Of a stretch of DNA of 64,000 nucleotides, positions 28,698-37,663 are shown one piece after another; the first letter of the stretch is position 1; the number at the start of each line of letters is the position of its first letter. Position numbers and translations under genes: made by a program. The notes below the pieces were generated by a model. That model was not told where the DNA came from, ran no database searches, and saw nothing but the letters and a program-made list of their open reading frames with translations. Origin of the DNA: Paragemmobacter straminiformis (GTDB lineage: Bacteria > Pseudomonadota > Alphaproteobacteria > Rhodobacterales > Rhodobacteraceae); the NCBI RefSeq assembly GCF_014243445.1, contig NZ_JACLQD010000003.1:62001-126000 (forward strand), in the 5' to 3' direction.

Positions 28698-29795
28698 ATG
28701 CGCGCCATGCTGCTTGTCTGCCTGATGCTGGTTTCGGCCTGCGCGCCACGGGGAACGATGTATATCGTCTCGCCCGAGCTGGCACAGGGAACGGTGCAGT
28801 CGGTTTTCGTCGGCACAACGCGGGCCTTGGGGCCGAATGGCATCTATGGCAGCGGGCGGTCGGAGGTGATGCAGTTCGCGCGCTATGACGTGGCGATCCC
28901 GCCGGACCGTGTGGCGGGCGAGATCAAGTATCCCAAGCGCAAGAAGCTTGACGCGCGGACCGATTTTCTGACCACGGCACAGGTGCATTACCCCGCCGAC
29001 CCCGCCTTTCGCGCCGATCTGGGCAAGGCGCTGCGGGCGAACGGGCGGGAAGCGGTGATCTTCGTTCACGGGTTCAACAACACCTTTACCGAAGGGCTGT
29101 ATCGCATCGCGCAGCTGCACAACGACCTGAAATTGCCGGGCGTGGCGGTGCATTATTCATGGGCTTCGGCGGCAGAGCCGCTGGGCTATGTCTATGACCG
29201 CGACAGCATGCTTTTCGCACGCGACGGTCTGGAAGACCTGATCCGCGAAGTGACGGCGGCGGGCGCCACGCGGGTGACGCTGGTTGCGCATTCGATGGGC
29301 GGGTTCCTGACGATGGAGACGCTGCGCGACATCGCGATGCGCGACGGGCGCATCATGCCGCAGATATCGGGCGTGGTGCTGTTTTCGCCCGATATCGACG
29401 TGGATGTGTTCCGCATGCAGGCGCATTCGATCGGGCAGTTGCCGCAGCCCTTCCTGATCTTTGGATCGGGGCGTGACCGCGTCTTGCGGTTGTCGGGGCT
29501 GATTACGGGGCAAAGCGGGCGGCTCGGGTCGATGACCGATGTGACGCCGCTCTCGGACCTTGAGGTGACCTATTACGACGTGGGCGCCTTTTCGACCGGA
29601 GGCGGGCATTTCGTGGCGGGCACCTCTCCGGCGCTGATCGCGCTGATGGGGAATATCGCGCAGGTCGAGCAAGCCTTTGGCGGCGACGTGTCGGGGCGGA
29701 CGGGCCTGCTGCCCGGGGTCGTGCTGACCGTGCGCAGCGCCACGCGGATCATCCTGCGGCCGGTGGGCGATTTGACGGGGCAGCAGCTGAACTGA
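28698..29795 (+). CDS. Alpha/beta-hydrolase lipoprotein, DUF900 type (365 aa)
   Basis: The N-terminus ends in the lipobox LVSAC (C15), so the protein is predicted to be lipidated and membrane-anchored. The catalytic region has FVHGFNNTF and the nucleophile elbow VAHSMGGF (S199), as in the DUF900 esterase/lipase-like family. Enzymatic substrate is unknown. The ATG at 28698 follows AAAGGG; an upstream in-frame start inside hslU would destroy the signal peptide. It lies 37 bases after hslU and may share its transcript. Confidence 0.85.
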   Translation: MRAMLLVCLMLVSACAPRGTMYIVSPELAQGTVQSVFVGTTRALGPNGIYGSGRSEVMQFARYDVAIPPDRVAGEIKYPKRKKLDARTDFLTTAQVHYPADPAFRADLGKALRANGREAVIFVHGFNNTFTEGLYRIAQLHNDLKLPGVAVHYSWASAAEPLGYVYDRDSMLFARDGLEDLIREVTAAGATRVTLVAHSMGGFLTMETLRDIAMRDGRIMPQISGVVLFSPDIDVDVFRMQAHSIGQLPQPFLIFGSGRDRVLRLSGLITGQSGRLGSMTDVTPLSDLEVTYYDVGAFSTGGGHFVAGTSPALIALMGNIAQVEQAFGGDVSGRTGLLPGVVLTVRSATRIILRPVGDLTGQQLN

Positions 29796-29826
29796 TTGGG
29801 GGTTTCGCTGGCGGGCGAAGGGTGGA

Positions 29827-31050
29827 ATGACTGTGCCCATGTCATTCACGGCCTTTCTGCGGGCGAACGCGCCCTATCTGCTGGCGGGGTTCCTGCTGTC
29901 GTTCCTGTCGGGGTTCGGGCAGACCTATTTCATCTCGACCTTTGCGGCGGAGTTGCGCGGCCTGAACGGGCTGAGCCACGGGGAATGGGGGGCGCTTTAC
30001 GCCTCGTGTACGATGGCATCGGCGGTGGTCATGCTGTGGTCGGGGGCGCTGACCGACAGGTTCCGTGTGCGGCATCTGGGAACGGTGGTTCTGGTCGCGC
30101 TGGCGCTGGCCTGTCTGGCGATGGCGCTGGGGCCGAGGGGCTGGGCGCTGCCTGCGGTGATCTTTGCGTTGCGGCTGTTCGGGCAGGGGATGGTGGTGCA
30201 GACGGCCGGTGTCGCCATGTCGCGCTGGTATGTGGCGCAGCGCGGGCGGGCGATGGCGGTGGCGGCGCTGGGCTTTTCGGTGGGCGAGGTGGTGATGCCG
30301 CTGGGCTTTGTCGGGCTGAAACAGGTGTTGCCGTGGCAAAGCCTGTGGGTGGTGGCGGCAGGGGTGATCGCGCTTTGCCTGCCGGTGATCTGGCGGTTGC
30401 TGCGGCTAGAGCGCACGCCGGCGGCGGTTTCGGCGGCGAATGACGTCGCAGGAATGGGCGGGCGGCACTGGACGCGGGGCGAGATGTTGCGCCATCCGCT
30501 GTTCTGGTGCGTGCTTCCCGCGCTTGTCGGGCCGCCCTGCTTTATTACGGCATTCTTCTTCCAGCAGGTGCATCTGGCCGAGGTGAAGGGGTGGAGCCAT
30601 CTGGGACTTGTCGCGACCTTTCCCGCCTATACGGCGGCATCGGTGGTCGCGATGTTCACCGGGGGCTGGGCGGTCGACCGTTGGGGATCGGGGCCGTTGA
30701 TGCCGCTATATATCCTGCCGCTGGCGGTGTTCTTTGCCGTGTTCCCGATGGTGGACCATTTGCCGATGGTGGCTGCGGCGCTGGCGGTCATGGGGTTGAC
30801 GGCGGGGTCGCAACTGACGGTTCCGATGGCATTCTGGGCCGAGTTCTACGGCACAAGGCATCTTGGCGCGGTGCGGGCGACGGTGGGGTCGGCGATGGTG
30901 TTCGGCACGGCGGCAGGGCCGGCGCTGTCGGGCTATATGATCGACAGGGGTGTGGAATTGCCCGCGCAGATGCCGCTATGGTCGGCGTATTTCGTGGCGG
31001 CCTCGGCGCTTGTCGGGCTTGGCGTCTGGCGTCAGCGGCGGCGCAGGTAG
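29827..31050 (+). CDS. MFS transporter (407 aa)
   Basis: A 12-helix major facilitator with the usual two six-helix halves and a central cytoplasmic loop around residue 200. The segment SGALTDRFRVRHLG after helix 2 resembles the family loop 2-3 motif, and GGWAVDRWG is its counterpart in the second half. Substrate cannot be inferred; the closest general type is the small-molecule/nitrate-like or YbfB-like permeases. The start ATG follows GAAGGGTGGA. Its 3' end overlaps the convergent smr gene by 19 bases. Confidence 0.85.
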   Translation: MTVPMSFTAFLRANAPYLLAGFLLSFLSGFGQTYFISTFAAELRGLNGLSHGEWGALYASCTMASAVVMLWSGALTDRFRVRHLGTVVLVALALACLAMALGPRGWALPAVIFALRLFGQGMVVQTAGVAMSRWYVAQRGRAMAVAALGFSVGEVVMPLGFVGLKQVLPWQSLWVVAAGVIALCLPVIWRLLRLERTPAAVSAANDVAGMGGRHWTRGEMLRHPLFWCVLPALVGPPCFITAFFFQQVHLAEVKGWSHLGLVATFPAYTAASVVAMFTGGWAVDRWGSGPLMPLYILPLAVFFAVFPMVDHLPMVAAALAVMGLTAGSQLTVPMAFWAEFYGTRHLGAVRATVGSAMVFGTAAGPALSGYMIDRGVELPAQMPLWSAYFVAASALVGLGVWRQRRRR

Positions 31051-31622
31051 ACGTAATAGGCGCCCGATCCGCCGTGCTTGAGATGCGCTTCGGCCACTTG
31101 CAGCACGGCAGGGCCAAGCGGGGCCATGCGCAGCCATTGCGGCACCTGATGGCGCAAGGCGCCCATGCGCTGCGGGATCGGGCCTGTATCGTCGCGGCGC
31201 TTGCCCTTGCCCGTGATCACCAGCACAAGGCGCAGGCCGTCGGACTGGGCGTTCAGGATGAAACGGATCAGTTCGGGATGGGCCTCGGCCAGGGTCATGC
31301 CGTGAAGGTCGATGCGCGCTTCGGGGGCGAGTTTGCCGCGTGTCATCTTGCCGAAGGCTTTGGCATCCATCTGCACGGGCGCTTGCGACAGGCTTTCCGC
31401 GATGGAGGGTGCAAGATTGTGACCGGTGCGCGGCTTGGCCTTTTCGCCAAGGCGGAAAGGCTCGAACATCGGGGTATGGTGTTTGGGCGGTTCGGGCGCG
31501 GGCGGGGCGGGCTGGGTTTCGATGCGCCGCTGCATCGTGGGGGCGTGCATCGGCTTGGCGGTGCGGGCCACGGCGTGCCAGAGGTCTTCCTCGTCCGGGC
31601 GGAGGTGGCGGCGGCGGGCCAT
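31032..31622 (-). CDS. Smr/MutS2-type domain protein (196 aa)
   Basis: A stand-alone Smr protein: a basic, Pro-rich N-terminal region (1-95) and a C-terminal Smr domain with RIDLHGMT (103-110) and ITGKGKR (136-142), the family's conserved LDxHG and TGxG motifs. Smr domains can act as structure-specific DNA or RNA endonucleases; the role of this single-domain type is not established. It begins one base after the mltA stop on the same strand, within the timA-mltA-smr operon, an order seen widely in alphaproteobacteria. Confidence 0.9.
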   Translation of the reverse strand: MARRRHLRPDEEDLWHAVARTAKPMHAPTMQRRIETQPAPPAPEPPKHHTPMFEPFRLGEKAKPRTGHNLAPSIAESLSQAPVQMDAKAFGKMTRGKLAPEARIDLHGMTLAEAHPELIRFILNAQSDGLRLVLVITGKGKRRDDTGPIPQRMGALRHQVPQWLRMAPLGPAVLQVAEAHLKHGGSGAYYVYLRRR

Positions 31623-31623
31623 G

Positions 31624-32634
31624 TTACAGCCCGTCGATGGCGGCATAGGCGCGGTCGATGGGAAGCAGAACCACCATGCGGCCTGAATCCTTGACGGTGC
31701 CTGCCGCATCGCCCGCTGCGGGGCCGGTGCCGAAATAGATGTCCGCGCGCTGCGGACCCTTGATCGCGCCACCCGTGTCCTGTGCGACCATCAGGCTGCG
31801 GATCGGGGCGGGGCCGTCCTTTTCGATCCAGACGGGCGCGCCGAGGGGGGTAAAAGCCGGGTCGATGGCCACGCTGCGGAACGGCGTGATCGAGCGGGTC
31901 ATCGCGCCGATGGGGCCAAGTTCGGGTGCGAGGTCGAGTTTGCGGAAGAACACGTAGGACGGGTTGATCGAAAGAAGATCGCTTGCGCCTGCGCGGACGT
32001 AGCGGGCGATTTCCTGTGCCGAAACCTCGTCAGGGCGATGGGTGCCACGGCGGACCATTTCTTGCCCGACCGAGCGGTATTCGAAACCGTTGCGACCCGC
32101 ATAGCCGACGCGAAGGACCGAACCGTCGGGCATCTTGATGCGACCCGAGCCTTGCACTTGCAGGAAATAGACATCGACCGGATCGTCGAGCCATGCGAGT
32201 TCCAGCCCGCGCCCGCGCAGCGCCCCGCCGTCGATGGCGGCGCGGCTCAGGAATTGCTCGCCATCGCGCAATTCGGGGGGGCGGGCGTAAAGCGGGTAGG
32301 CAAAGCGCGGGGTGCGGGTGGGAGAGCCGGAAAATTCGGGTTCGTAATAGCCGGTGAACAGCGCGGGCGGATCACCGATCAGGACCGGACGGAAGAAAAG
32401 CTCGAAGAACTGGCGCGCGGTCCGGTCGCTGGCGGCGGCATCGGGGGCCAGATTGCACAAGGGGCGCCAATCGGCGCCTTCGATCAGGTCGCAGGTTTGC
32501 AGGAAACTTTGCAGCGCCGCGCGGTGGTCATCGGTTTCCCAACCGGCGAGGTCGGAAAAACGCAGCTCTTGGGCCTGTGCGGAAGCCCCGGTCATGGCGA
32601 CCGCACAAGCAAGGGCTGCGAGGGCGGCACGCAT
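31624..32634 (-). CDS. mltA: Membrane-bound lytic murein transglycosylase A, MltA (336 aa)
   Basis: Cleaves peptidoglycan glycan strands to 1,6-anhydro-muropeptides. A Sec signal peptide (cleavage after ASAQA near residue 22) is followed by the MltA beta-barrel domain with FTGYYEPEF and VQGSGRI, and a 3D domain with AQDTGGAIKG and DIYFGTG; the conserved Asp residues of the 3D domain are present. No lipobox Cys is visible, so it may be soluble in the periplasm. The start overlaps the timA stop (TGATG). Confidence 0.94.
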   Translation of the reverse strand: MRAALAALACAVAMTGASAQAQELRFSDLAGWETDDHRAALQSFLQTCDLIEGADWRPLCNLAPDAAASDRTARQFFELFFRPVLIGDPPALFTGYYEPEFSGSPTRTPRFAYPLYARPPELRDGEQFLSRAAIDGGALRGRGLELAWLDDPVDVYFLQVQGSGRIKMPDGSVLRVGYAGRNGFEYRSVGQEMVRRGTHRPDEVSAQEIARYVRAGASDLLSINPSYVFFRKLDLAPELGPIGAMTRSITPFRSVAIDPAFTPLGAPVWIEKDGPAPIRSLMVAQDTGGAIKGPQRADIYFGTGPAAGDAAGTVKDSGRMVVLLPIDRAYAAIDGL

Positions 32635-33290
32635 CAGTCCCCGGTTGCGACAAGTTGCCAGTTGGGGTCGTTGGCCCCCATCTTGCGGGCAAAGGTCCAG
32701 ACGTCGCGCTGACGTTTGATTTCGGTGGGCTTTCCTTCGACGATCTCGCCTGCGGCGTTCTTCACGACGCTGGTGATTTCGCCCACGAAGCGGACCGAGA
32801 TTTCAGCCTCGCGCGTGGTGGCGTTGAAGGTCGCATCGTGCAGGGCTAGTTCGCGCATTCCGACGAATTTCGACTCGATCGTCAGGCCCTGTTCGCGGCG
32901 GGCCTCGATGGCTTCGCCGAAGCTGTGTTCGACATCGGCACCGATAAAGGGGCGGATGCTGTCAAGATCGCCCTTGTCGAAGGCCATCAGGATCATCTCG
33001 TAGGCGCTGCGGGCGCCGGACAGGAAGGTGCTGACCGAAAAACCGGGTTCGGCACCCTTCATCGCGGCGAGGGCTGCGGCGGCGGGCGACCCTTCGGTCA
33101 CGTGGTCGGTGATGTCGCGGTCGGCGCCGCCTTCGATCACCTCGAAGTCGCGACGGGGGCGCGGGGTGACATCGAGCGGAACCGGAGGCTTTTCAAAGCC
33201 TTCGCGGGTGCCGAGGACGGCACGCAATTTGATGACGAGAAAAATGGCGATCCCTGCCAGAACGAGTAGCTGGATCAGCGAATTGGTCAT
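32634..33290 (-). CDS. timA: Tim44-like domain protein TimA (218 aa)
   Basis: A single N-terminal helix (about 5-21) anchors a Tim44-like domain (about 85-215), with the segment FLSGARSAYEMILMAFDKGD typical of the fold. The protein is the bacterial relative of the mitochondrial import-motor subunit Tim44; its bacterial role is uncertain. The ATG at 33290 starts directly before the helix; the long upstream open frame is antisense to fxsA and not coding. It is first in the timA-mltA-smr operon and divergent from fxsA. Confidence 0.9.
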   Translation of the reverse strand: MTNSLIQLLVLAGIAIFLVIKLRAVLGTREGFEKPPVPLDVTPRPRRDFEVIEGGADRDITDHVTEGSPAAAALAAMKGAEPGFSVSTFLSGARSAYEMILMAFDKGDLDSIRPFIGADVEHSFGEAIEARREQGLTIESKFVGMRELALHDATFNATTREAEISVRFVGEITSVVKNAAGEIVEGKPTEIKRQRDVWTFARKMGANDPNWQLVATGD

Positions 33291-33426
33291 TAGGAACCTC
33301 GGCGTGCGATGCCCGAAAGGGCAGGGCGTGGGGGTTGGTAAGTTCGGTTTCGACCTCTTATGTAGGGGTGAGGGATGGCTGTGTCTATGGCAGCACCCGC
33401 TGAAATGCCCGTGAGGAGCCAAAGGG

Positions 33427-33903
33427 ATGCCCGTTTTCGCGTTGTTTCTGATCTGGCCTTTGGTCGAGATCGCGCTTTTCGTCACGCTGGGGTCGGCGCT
33501 TGGCCTGTGGCTGACGCTGCTGGTGGTGCTGGGGACGGGGGCGCTGGGGGTGGCGATCTTGCGCGGGCAGGGTTTGCAATCGGCGGACCGGTTGCGGCAG
33601 CGGATGGCGGATTTGCGCAACCCGCTGGCGGTGGCCGGATCGGACGCGCTGCGGATGCTGGCGGGCGTGCTGCTGATCTTGCCGGGGTTCCTGACCGATG
33701 CGCTGGGGCTTTTGCTGCTGGTGCCCTTGGTGCGGCTGCTGATCGTGGCCTGGCTTGCGCGGCGGTTTTCGGTGGCGTCGATGCAGTCGGACCAACCGGC
33801 ACGCCGCAGCGACGGGATCGTGATCGACGGGGAATTCACCGAAATCGACAGCGGACGCGCGGACGGAGGGCCAAGGCCCCCATCGGGGTGGACGCGGCAT
33901 TGA
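33427..33903 (+). CDS. fxsA: FxsA-family membrane protein (158 aa)
   Basis: A small integral membrane protein with three or four hydrophobic segments in the first 120 residues and a polar C-terminal tail. LFLIWPLVEIALFV at the N-terminus and ILPGFLTDALGLLLLVP are family hallmarks. FxsA in E. coli suppresses F-plasmid exclusion of phage T7; the normal function is unknown. The ATG at 33427 follows GGAGCCAAAGGG. It precedes secB with a 60-base gap, likely in one transcript. Confidence 0.9.
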   Translation: MPVFALFLIWPLVEIALFVTLGSALGLWLTLLVVLGTGALGVAILRGQGLQSADRLRQRMADLRNPLAVAGSDALRMLAGVLLILPGFLTDALGLLLLVPLVRLLIVAWLARRFSVASMQSDQPARRSDGIVIDGEFTEIDSGRADGGPRPPSGWTRH

Positions 33904-33963
33904 GAAGGCCGGGGCGGTCTGATAGGAAGCGGCGAACCGGTTTTGTCGACAGGGAGTGAAGCG

Positions 33964-34461
33964 ATGGCCGAGGAAAACAACGGCGCGAACGGCGCCGCCG
34001 AACAGGCCCCCGCGCCGCAAGTGAAGATGCAGGTTCTTGCACAATTCGTGCGGGATATGTCCTTCGAGAACATGGTGGCGCGCAAGGGCATCACCAGCGG
34101 CGACGTGCAGCCGGATATTCAGGTGGGTGTCAGCCTTGATGCGCGCAAGCGCGGGGTGGACCACCAGTATGATGTCATCTCGAAATACAAGGTGACGTCG
34201 AAGAACAAGACCAATGGCGAGGCGCTGTTCATCCTCGAGGTCGAATACGGCGGGATCTTCCATATCGAGGGCGTGCCGGACGAGCAGCTGCATCCCTTTC
34301 TGCTGATCGAATGCCCGCGTTTGCTGTTTCCCTTTGTCCGCCGGATCATTTCGGATGTGACGCGGGACGGTGGCTTCCCGCCGCTGAACATCGACACGGT
34401 CGATTTTCTGGCCCTTTACCGTCAGGAAATCCAGCGCCGGGTCCAGACGCCCGCAAACTGA
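33964..34461 (+). CDS. secB: Protein-export chaperone SecB (165 aa)
   Basis: Tetrameric cytosolic chaperone that keeps preproteins unfolded and delivers them to SecA. The core starts with VLAQFVRDMSFENMV, contains LEVEYGGIFHIEG and LLIECPRLLFPFVRRIISD, and ends in a polar tail. The ATG at 33964 follows AGGGAG at 7-base spacing; a start 21 bases earlier is less likely. A short hairpin with a T-run follows. The location near oriC and dnaQ is conserved in alphaproteobacteria. Confidence 0.97.
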   Translation: MAEENNGANGAAEQAPAPQVKMQVLAQFVRDMSFENMVARKGITSGDVQPDIQVGVSLDARKRGVDHQYDVISKYKVTSKNKTNGEALFILEVEYGGIFHIEGVPDEQLHPFLLIECPRLLFPFVRRIISDVTRDGGFPPLNIDTVDFLALYRQEIQRRVQTPAN

Positions 34462-34486
34462 GGCGCGGACCGAAGCGACAGGGGGG

Positions 34487-34508
34487 CGGGGAAATCCCCG
34501 ACCTTTTT
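34487..34508 (+). terminator. Rho-independent terminator of secB
   Basis: CGGGGA (34487-34492) pairs with TCCCCG (34495-34500), followed by ACCTTTTT. The T-run touches the dnaQ stop codon on the other strand. Confidence 0.75.
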
Positions 34509-35206
34509 CATTGCCGTTTCAGCCAGATCGCGGCGTCGCCCAGTTTTGCGACAAAGGCGGCATGGGCTGCGGATTCGTCAGCGGTCAGGCGCGGGGGCAA
34601 GGGTTCTGGGCGCGGACGGGGGCGCCAGTCGGCCTGTATTTGCGCGGCGGACCCGGGGGTCATGTCGACGCTGGCGGCAAGACCGAAATCGGGTTGGCGG
34701 CCGCCGACGAGTTCAAGATAGACCTCGGCCAGAATTTCGGAATCGAGCAATGCCCCGTGCTTTTCGCGCGACGAGTTGTCGACCCCGAAGCGGCGGCAGA
34801 GCGCGTCGAGCGAGGCGGGCGAGCCCGGAAACTTTGTGCGGGCGATCATCAGCGTATCAATGGCGCGGTCGTAGGGAAGGGTCGGATAACCCGCCCGTTC
34901 CAGTTCGGCATTCAGAAACTTCATGTCGAAGGCTGCGTTGTGGATCACCAGTTTCGCATCGCCGATGAAGTCGAGGAAGGCTTGGGCGATGGCCTTGAAA
35001 ACCGGTTTGTCGCGCAGGAAGTCGTCGCCCAGACCATGCACCTCGAATGCAGCGGTGGGCATGAGGCGTTCGGGGTTGATGTATTGGTGATAGGTGCGGC
35101 CGGTGGGCAGGTGGTTGAACAGCTCTACCGCGCCGATTTCGACGATGCGATCGCCCTGCGAGGGCTCGAACCCTGTGGTTTCGGTGTCGAGGACGATTTC
35201 ACGCAT
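34508..35206 (-). CDS. dnaQ: DNA polymerase III epsilon subunit DnaQ, proofreading exonuclease (232 aa)
   Basis: DEDDh 3'-5' exonuclease of the replicative polymerase. Exo [11 protein letters not shown] (D7, E9), Exo [11 protein letters not shown] and Exo [20 protein letters not shown] are all intact. A Pro-rich linker and C-terminal tail (about 185-232) would bind the alpha subunit. It is the last gene of the maf-aroE-coaE-dnaQ operon; its start overlaps the coaE end by 8 bases. Confidence 0.97.
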   Translation of the reverse strand: MREIVLDTETTGFEPSQGDRIVEIGAVELFNHLPTGRTYHQYINPERLMPTAAFEVHGLGDDFLRDKPVFKAIAQAFLDFIGDAKLVIHNAAFDMKFLNAELERAGYPTLPYDRAIDTLMIARTKFPGSPASLDALCRRFGVDNSSREKHGALLDSEILAEVYLELVGGRQPDFGLAASVDMTPGSAAQIQADWRPRPRPEPLPPRLTADESAAHAAFVAKLGDAAIWLKRQ

Positions 35207-35789
35207 GGGGCACCCGCCGGATGTAATCGATCAGGGCATGCACGAAGGCGCGCGTGCTGTCGAGGGTGAGGGTTTCGACGATATGGGTCGCACGGGCGCG
35301 CTTTTCGACATCGGGCATCTGGCGGGCATGGATCAGGTCGAATTGGGCGGCGGTCATGCCGGGACGCGCAAGGACACGGGCGCGTTGCAAGGCCGGCGGG
35401 GCGGTGACGAGGAGCGTGGCGTCGAATTCACCCTCGGACCTATTTTCGAAGAGAAGCGGGATGTCGAGAACGACGATGTCGGCCGTGGTTGACGCAAGGA
35501 ACGCCGCGCGGTCGGCCGCGACGAGCGGGTGGACGATGGCCTCGATACGGCCAAGGGCCGAGGGGTCGGCGGCGATGAGCGATTTCAGGGCGGCGCGGTC
35601 GATGCCTTGGGCCGTGACTGCGGCCGGGTGCAAAGCGGCGAGAGGTGCCACGGCAGCCCCGCCGGTGGCGTAAAGGCGGTGGACGGCTGCGTCGGCATCC
35701 CAGACGGGAATGCCCGCGTCGCGGAAGAATTGGGCCGTGGTGGATTTTCCCATGCCGATCGACCCTGTCAGGCCAAGGCGGAAGGTCAT
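35199..35789 (-). CDS. coaE: Dephospho-CoA kinase CoaE (196 aa)
   Basis: Phosphorylates dephospho-CoA in the last step of CoA synthesis. The N-terminal P-loop [14 protein letters not shown] (7-20) is followed by [11 protein letters not shown] and the DIPLLFE motif, all characteristic. The ATG at 35789 overlaps the aroE stop by 4 bases, and an upstream extension in this frame has no support. Length is standard. Confidence 0.96.
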   Translation of the reverse strand: MTFRLGLTGSIGMGKSTTAQFFRDAGIPVWDADAAVHRLYATGGAAVAPLAALHPAAVTAQGIDRAALKSLIAADPSALGRIEAIVHPLVAADRAAFLASTTADIVVLDIPLLFENRSEGEFDATLLVTAPPALQRARVLARPGMTAAQFDLIHARQMPDVEKRARATHIVETLTLDSTRAFVHALIDYIRRVPHA

Positions 35790-36625
35790 GCCGAAAGCAC
35801 CGCGGCGCGTGTCGCCTCGTCCACCTCGGGGCGGTGGCCGAACCAGCGTTCGAAGCCGGGGGCGGCCTGATGCAACAACATGCCAAGACCGTCGACGATG
35901 GTGGCGCCGCGGGCCTCGGCCTCGATCAGGAACTGGGTTTTGAGCGGGGTGTAGACGAGATCTGTCACCAGCGTTCCGGCGGCGAGCGTGCCGAGGGGAA
36001 GGACAAGATCGGGTTTGCCGGTCATGCCGAGGGCGGTGGTGTTGACCACGGTGGCCGCGCCGTCGATCATGTCTTCGGCCTGCACCCATTCATGCACGCG
36101 GACCTTGGCCCCGAAATCGCTGCGCAGCGCATCGGCGCGGGCGCGGGTGCGGTTGGCGAGGCGGATTTCGGGCACGCCCACCTCGATCAGGGCGGCGATC
36201 ACGGCGCGGGCGGCACCGCCGGCACCGAAAACGGCGGCGGGGCCGGATGCGGGTTGCCACTGCGGGGCATGCTGGCGCAGGTTGGCGATAAAGCCGGAAC
36301 CGTCGGTGTTGTCGGCCTGTATTTTCCCGTCCTTGCGGAAAATCAACGTGTTGGCGGCACCGATCAGGGCGGCGCGGTCGGTGATGACATCGGCGATTTG
36401 GAGGACCGCTTCCTTGTGCGGGATCGTCACGTTGCATCCGACAAAGCCCATGCGGGGCATCATGCGCAGGGCTTCGGCCAGATCGGACTGGGCGATATCG
36501 AGAGGAATGTAATGACCCTTGATGCCGTAGCGTTTCAGCCAATAGCCATGCAGCGCCGGAGAGCGGCTGTGGGCGATGGGCGAGCCTATGACGCCCGCAA
36601 GGGGAATGCGCGGATGGTTGGTCAT
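35786..36625 (-). CDS. aroE: Shikimate dehydrogenase AroE (279 aa)
   Basis: NADPH-dependent reduction of 3-dehydroshikimate. The substrate pocket has [20 protein letters not shown] (K71, catalytic) and ADNTDGSG (D108); the cofactor domain has GAGGAARAV and the ANRTRARA phosphate-binding segment. Length fits. It overlaps both maf (4 bases) and coaE (4 bases), so the four genes are translated in tight coupling. Confidence 0.96.
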   Translation of the reverse strand: MTNHPRIPLAGVIGSPIAHSRSPALHGYWLKRYGIKGHYIPLDIAQSDLAEALRMMPRMGFVGCNVTIPHKEAVLQIADVITDRAALIGAANTLIFRKDGKIQADNTDGSGFIANLRQHAPQWQPASGPAAVFGAGGAARAVIAALIEVGVPEIRLANRTRARADALRSDFGAKVRVHEWVQAEDMIDGAATVVNTTALGMTGKPDLVLPLGTLAAGTLVTDLVYTPLKTQFLIEAEARGATIVDGLGMLLHQAAPGFERWFGHRPEVDEATRAAVLSA

Positions 36626-37224
36626 GCGGCGATGAAACCCCGTTGGGACAGATAGTTCAAGAGCGGCAGAAGCGGCAGGCCGAGAACGGTGAAGTAGTCG
36701 CCCTGGATTGCGGTGAAGAGGCGGACGCCTTCCTCTTCGAGTTTGTAGCTGCCGACGGCGTGGCGGATGCTGTCCCAGTGGCGGGCGACATAGTCGGACA
36801 GATAGGCGTCGGAGGCGTTGCGCATGGTCAGGCGCACTTCGCCCACATGGCGCCAGACGGGTTCGCCACGGTCATACAGCACGGCGGCGGAGAGAAGTTT
36901 GTGGGTCTGGCCGCGAAAGGACTGAAGCTGCGACAGCGCCTCGGCCGGGGTTTCGGGCTTGGACCAAATGGCATGGCGGAATTCCAGCACCTGATCGCAG
37001 CCGAGGACGAGGGCCTCGGGGTGCTTTTCGGACAGTTTGCGGGCCTTCATCTCGGCCAGGGCATCGGCGATGTCGCGGGGGGTGGCAGCTTCGGATTGCA
37101 GGCTGGCACGGATTGCCGCTTCGTCGATGCGGGCCGGCAGGGCCTGCACGGTCAGGCCCGAGTTGCGCAGAAGCGTGGCGCGGATTTCGGATGCCGAGGC
37201 AAGAAGAAGGGGGCGGTCGGTCAT
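36622..37224 (-). CDS. Maf/YceF-type nucleoside triphosphate pyrophosphatase (200 aa)
   Basis: House-cleaning pyrophosphatase that hydrolyses modified or non-canonical (d)NTPs. The N-terminal [18 protein letters not shown] and the metal-site LGCDQVLE are family signatures, as is [11 protein letters not shown] in the C-terminal half. The variant details suggest the YceF-like (7-methyl-GTP) branch, but this is not certain. It is the first gene of the operon and its start faces the predicted replication origin. Confidence 0.92.
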   Translation of the reverse strand: MTDRPLLLASASEIRATLLRNSGLTVQALPARIDEAAIRASLQSEAATPRDIADALAEMKARKLSEKHPEALVLGCDQVLEFRHAIWSKPETPAEALSQLQSFRGQTHKLLSAAVLYDRGEPVWRHVGEVRLTMRNASDAYLSDYVARHWDSIRHAVGSYKLEEEGVRLFTAIQGDYFTVLGLPLLPLLNYLSQRGFIAA

Positions 37225-37663
37225 GTGCGTCGTTTGCGAAGCCTTGGGGCGGGTCTGTGGATAGTCCGGTTTTGTTCTTGCGAGGGGAGCGGGGGCGAAA
37301 CCGGCGCTTTTGCCGAGGAGGGGCCGCAGGGGCCGGTTTGTCAAGGGACGGGTCCGGCTTGTCCACCTGTTGACGGGCGTTCCGGCCGGCTGGGGATGGT
37401 GCGTTGCGGCGCTGTCTGGGGAAGGATTGGATGTGGATGGAACTGGCTTGCCTACATGTCATTAACACATTGTTTAATAATGGTTTTATGTATCTAGATC
37501 AGGATCGCATCCGGCACGGGGGCGCTGTTTTCCACAGGGTTCAGGCTGTGGATTAAGGACGGGAGAAACAGGCGCATCCCGTTGTCCACAGGGCCTACAT
37601 CCTCTATCAAGTAAGAATCTTCTTTCTTTTAGAAGAAGAGGTAGCAGGGAGCGTTTGGAGCCG
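37225..37663. other. oriC: Predicted chromosomal replication origin (oriC)
   Basis: A 439-base gene-free interval between divergent maf and hemJ. Five DnaA-box-like 9-mers are visible: TGTGGATAG at 37256 (minus-strand CTATCCACA), TTGTCCACC at 37359, TTTTCCACA at 37528, TGTGGATTA at 37547 (minus-strand TAATCCACA) and TTGTCCACA at 37582. Three match TTATCCACA at 8 of 9 positions. An AT-rich stretch lies at 37460-37500. Flanking genes (dnaQ, coaE, aroE, maf on one side; rho, mnmE, mnmG, rsmG, parA, parB on the other) and the divergent transcription match alphaproteobacterial origins. Two parS sites lie 3-5 kb away. Confidence 0.82.
37458..37500. other. AT-rich candidate DNA unwinding element
   Basis: This is the longest AT-rich run in the origin region, containing CATTAACACATTGTTTAAT and GTTTTATGTATCTAG. 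It lies about 30 bases to the left of the cluster of three DnaA-like boxes at 37528-37590. Two TTAA blocks spaced 8 bases apart resemble but do not match a CtrA site (which has 7). Confidence 0.5.

Noticed and set aside
37460-37500. CtrA binding site in the origin
   Set aside because: The two TTAA blocks are 8 bases apart instead of 7; kept only as an AT-rich unwinding candidate.
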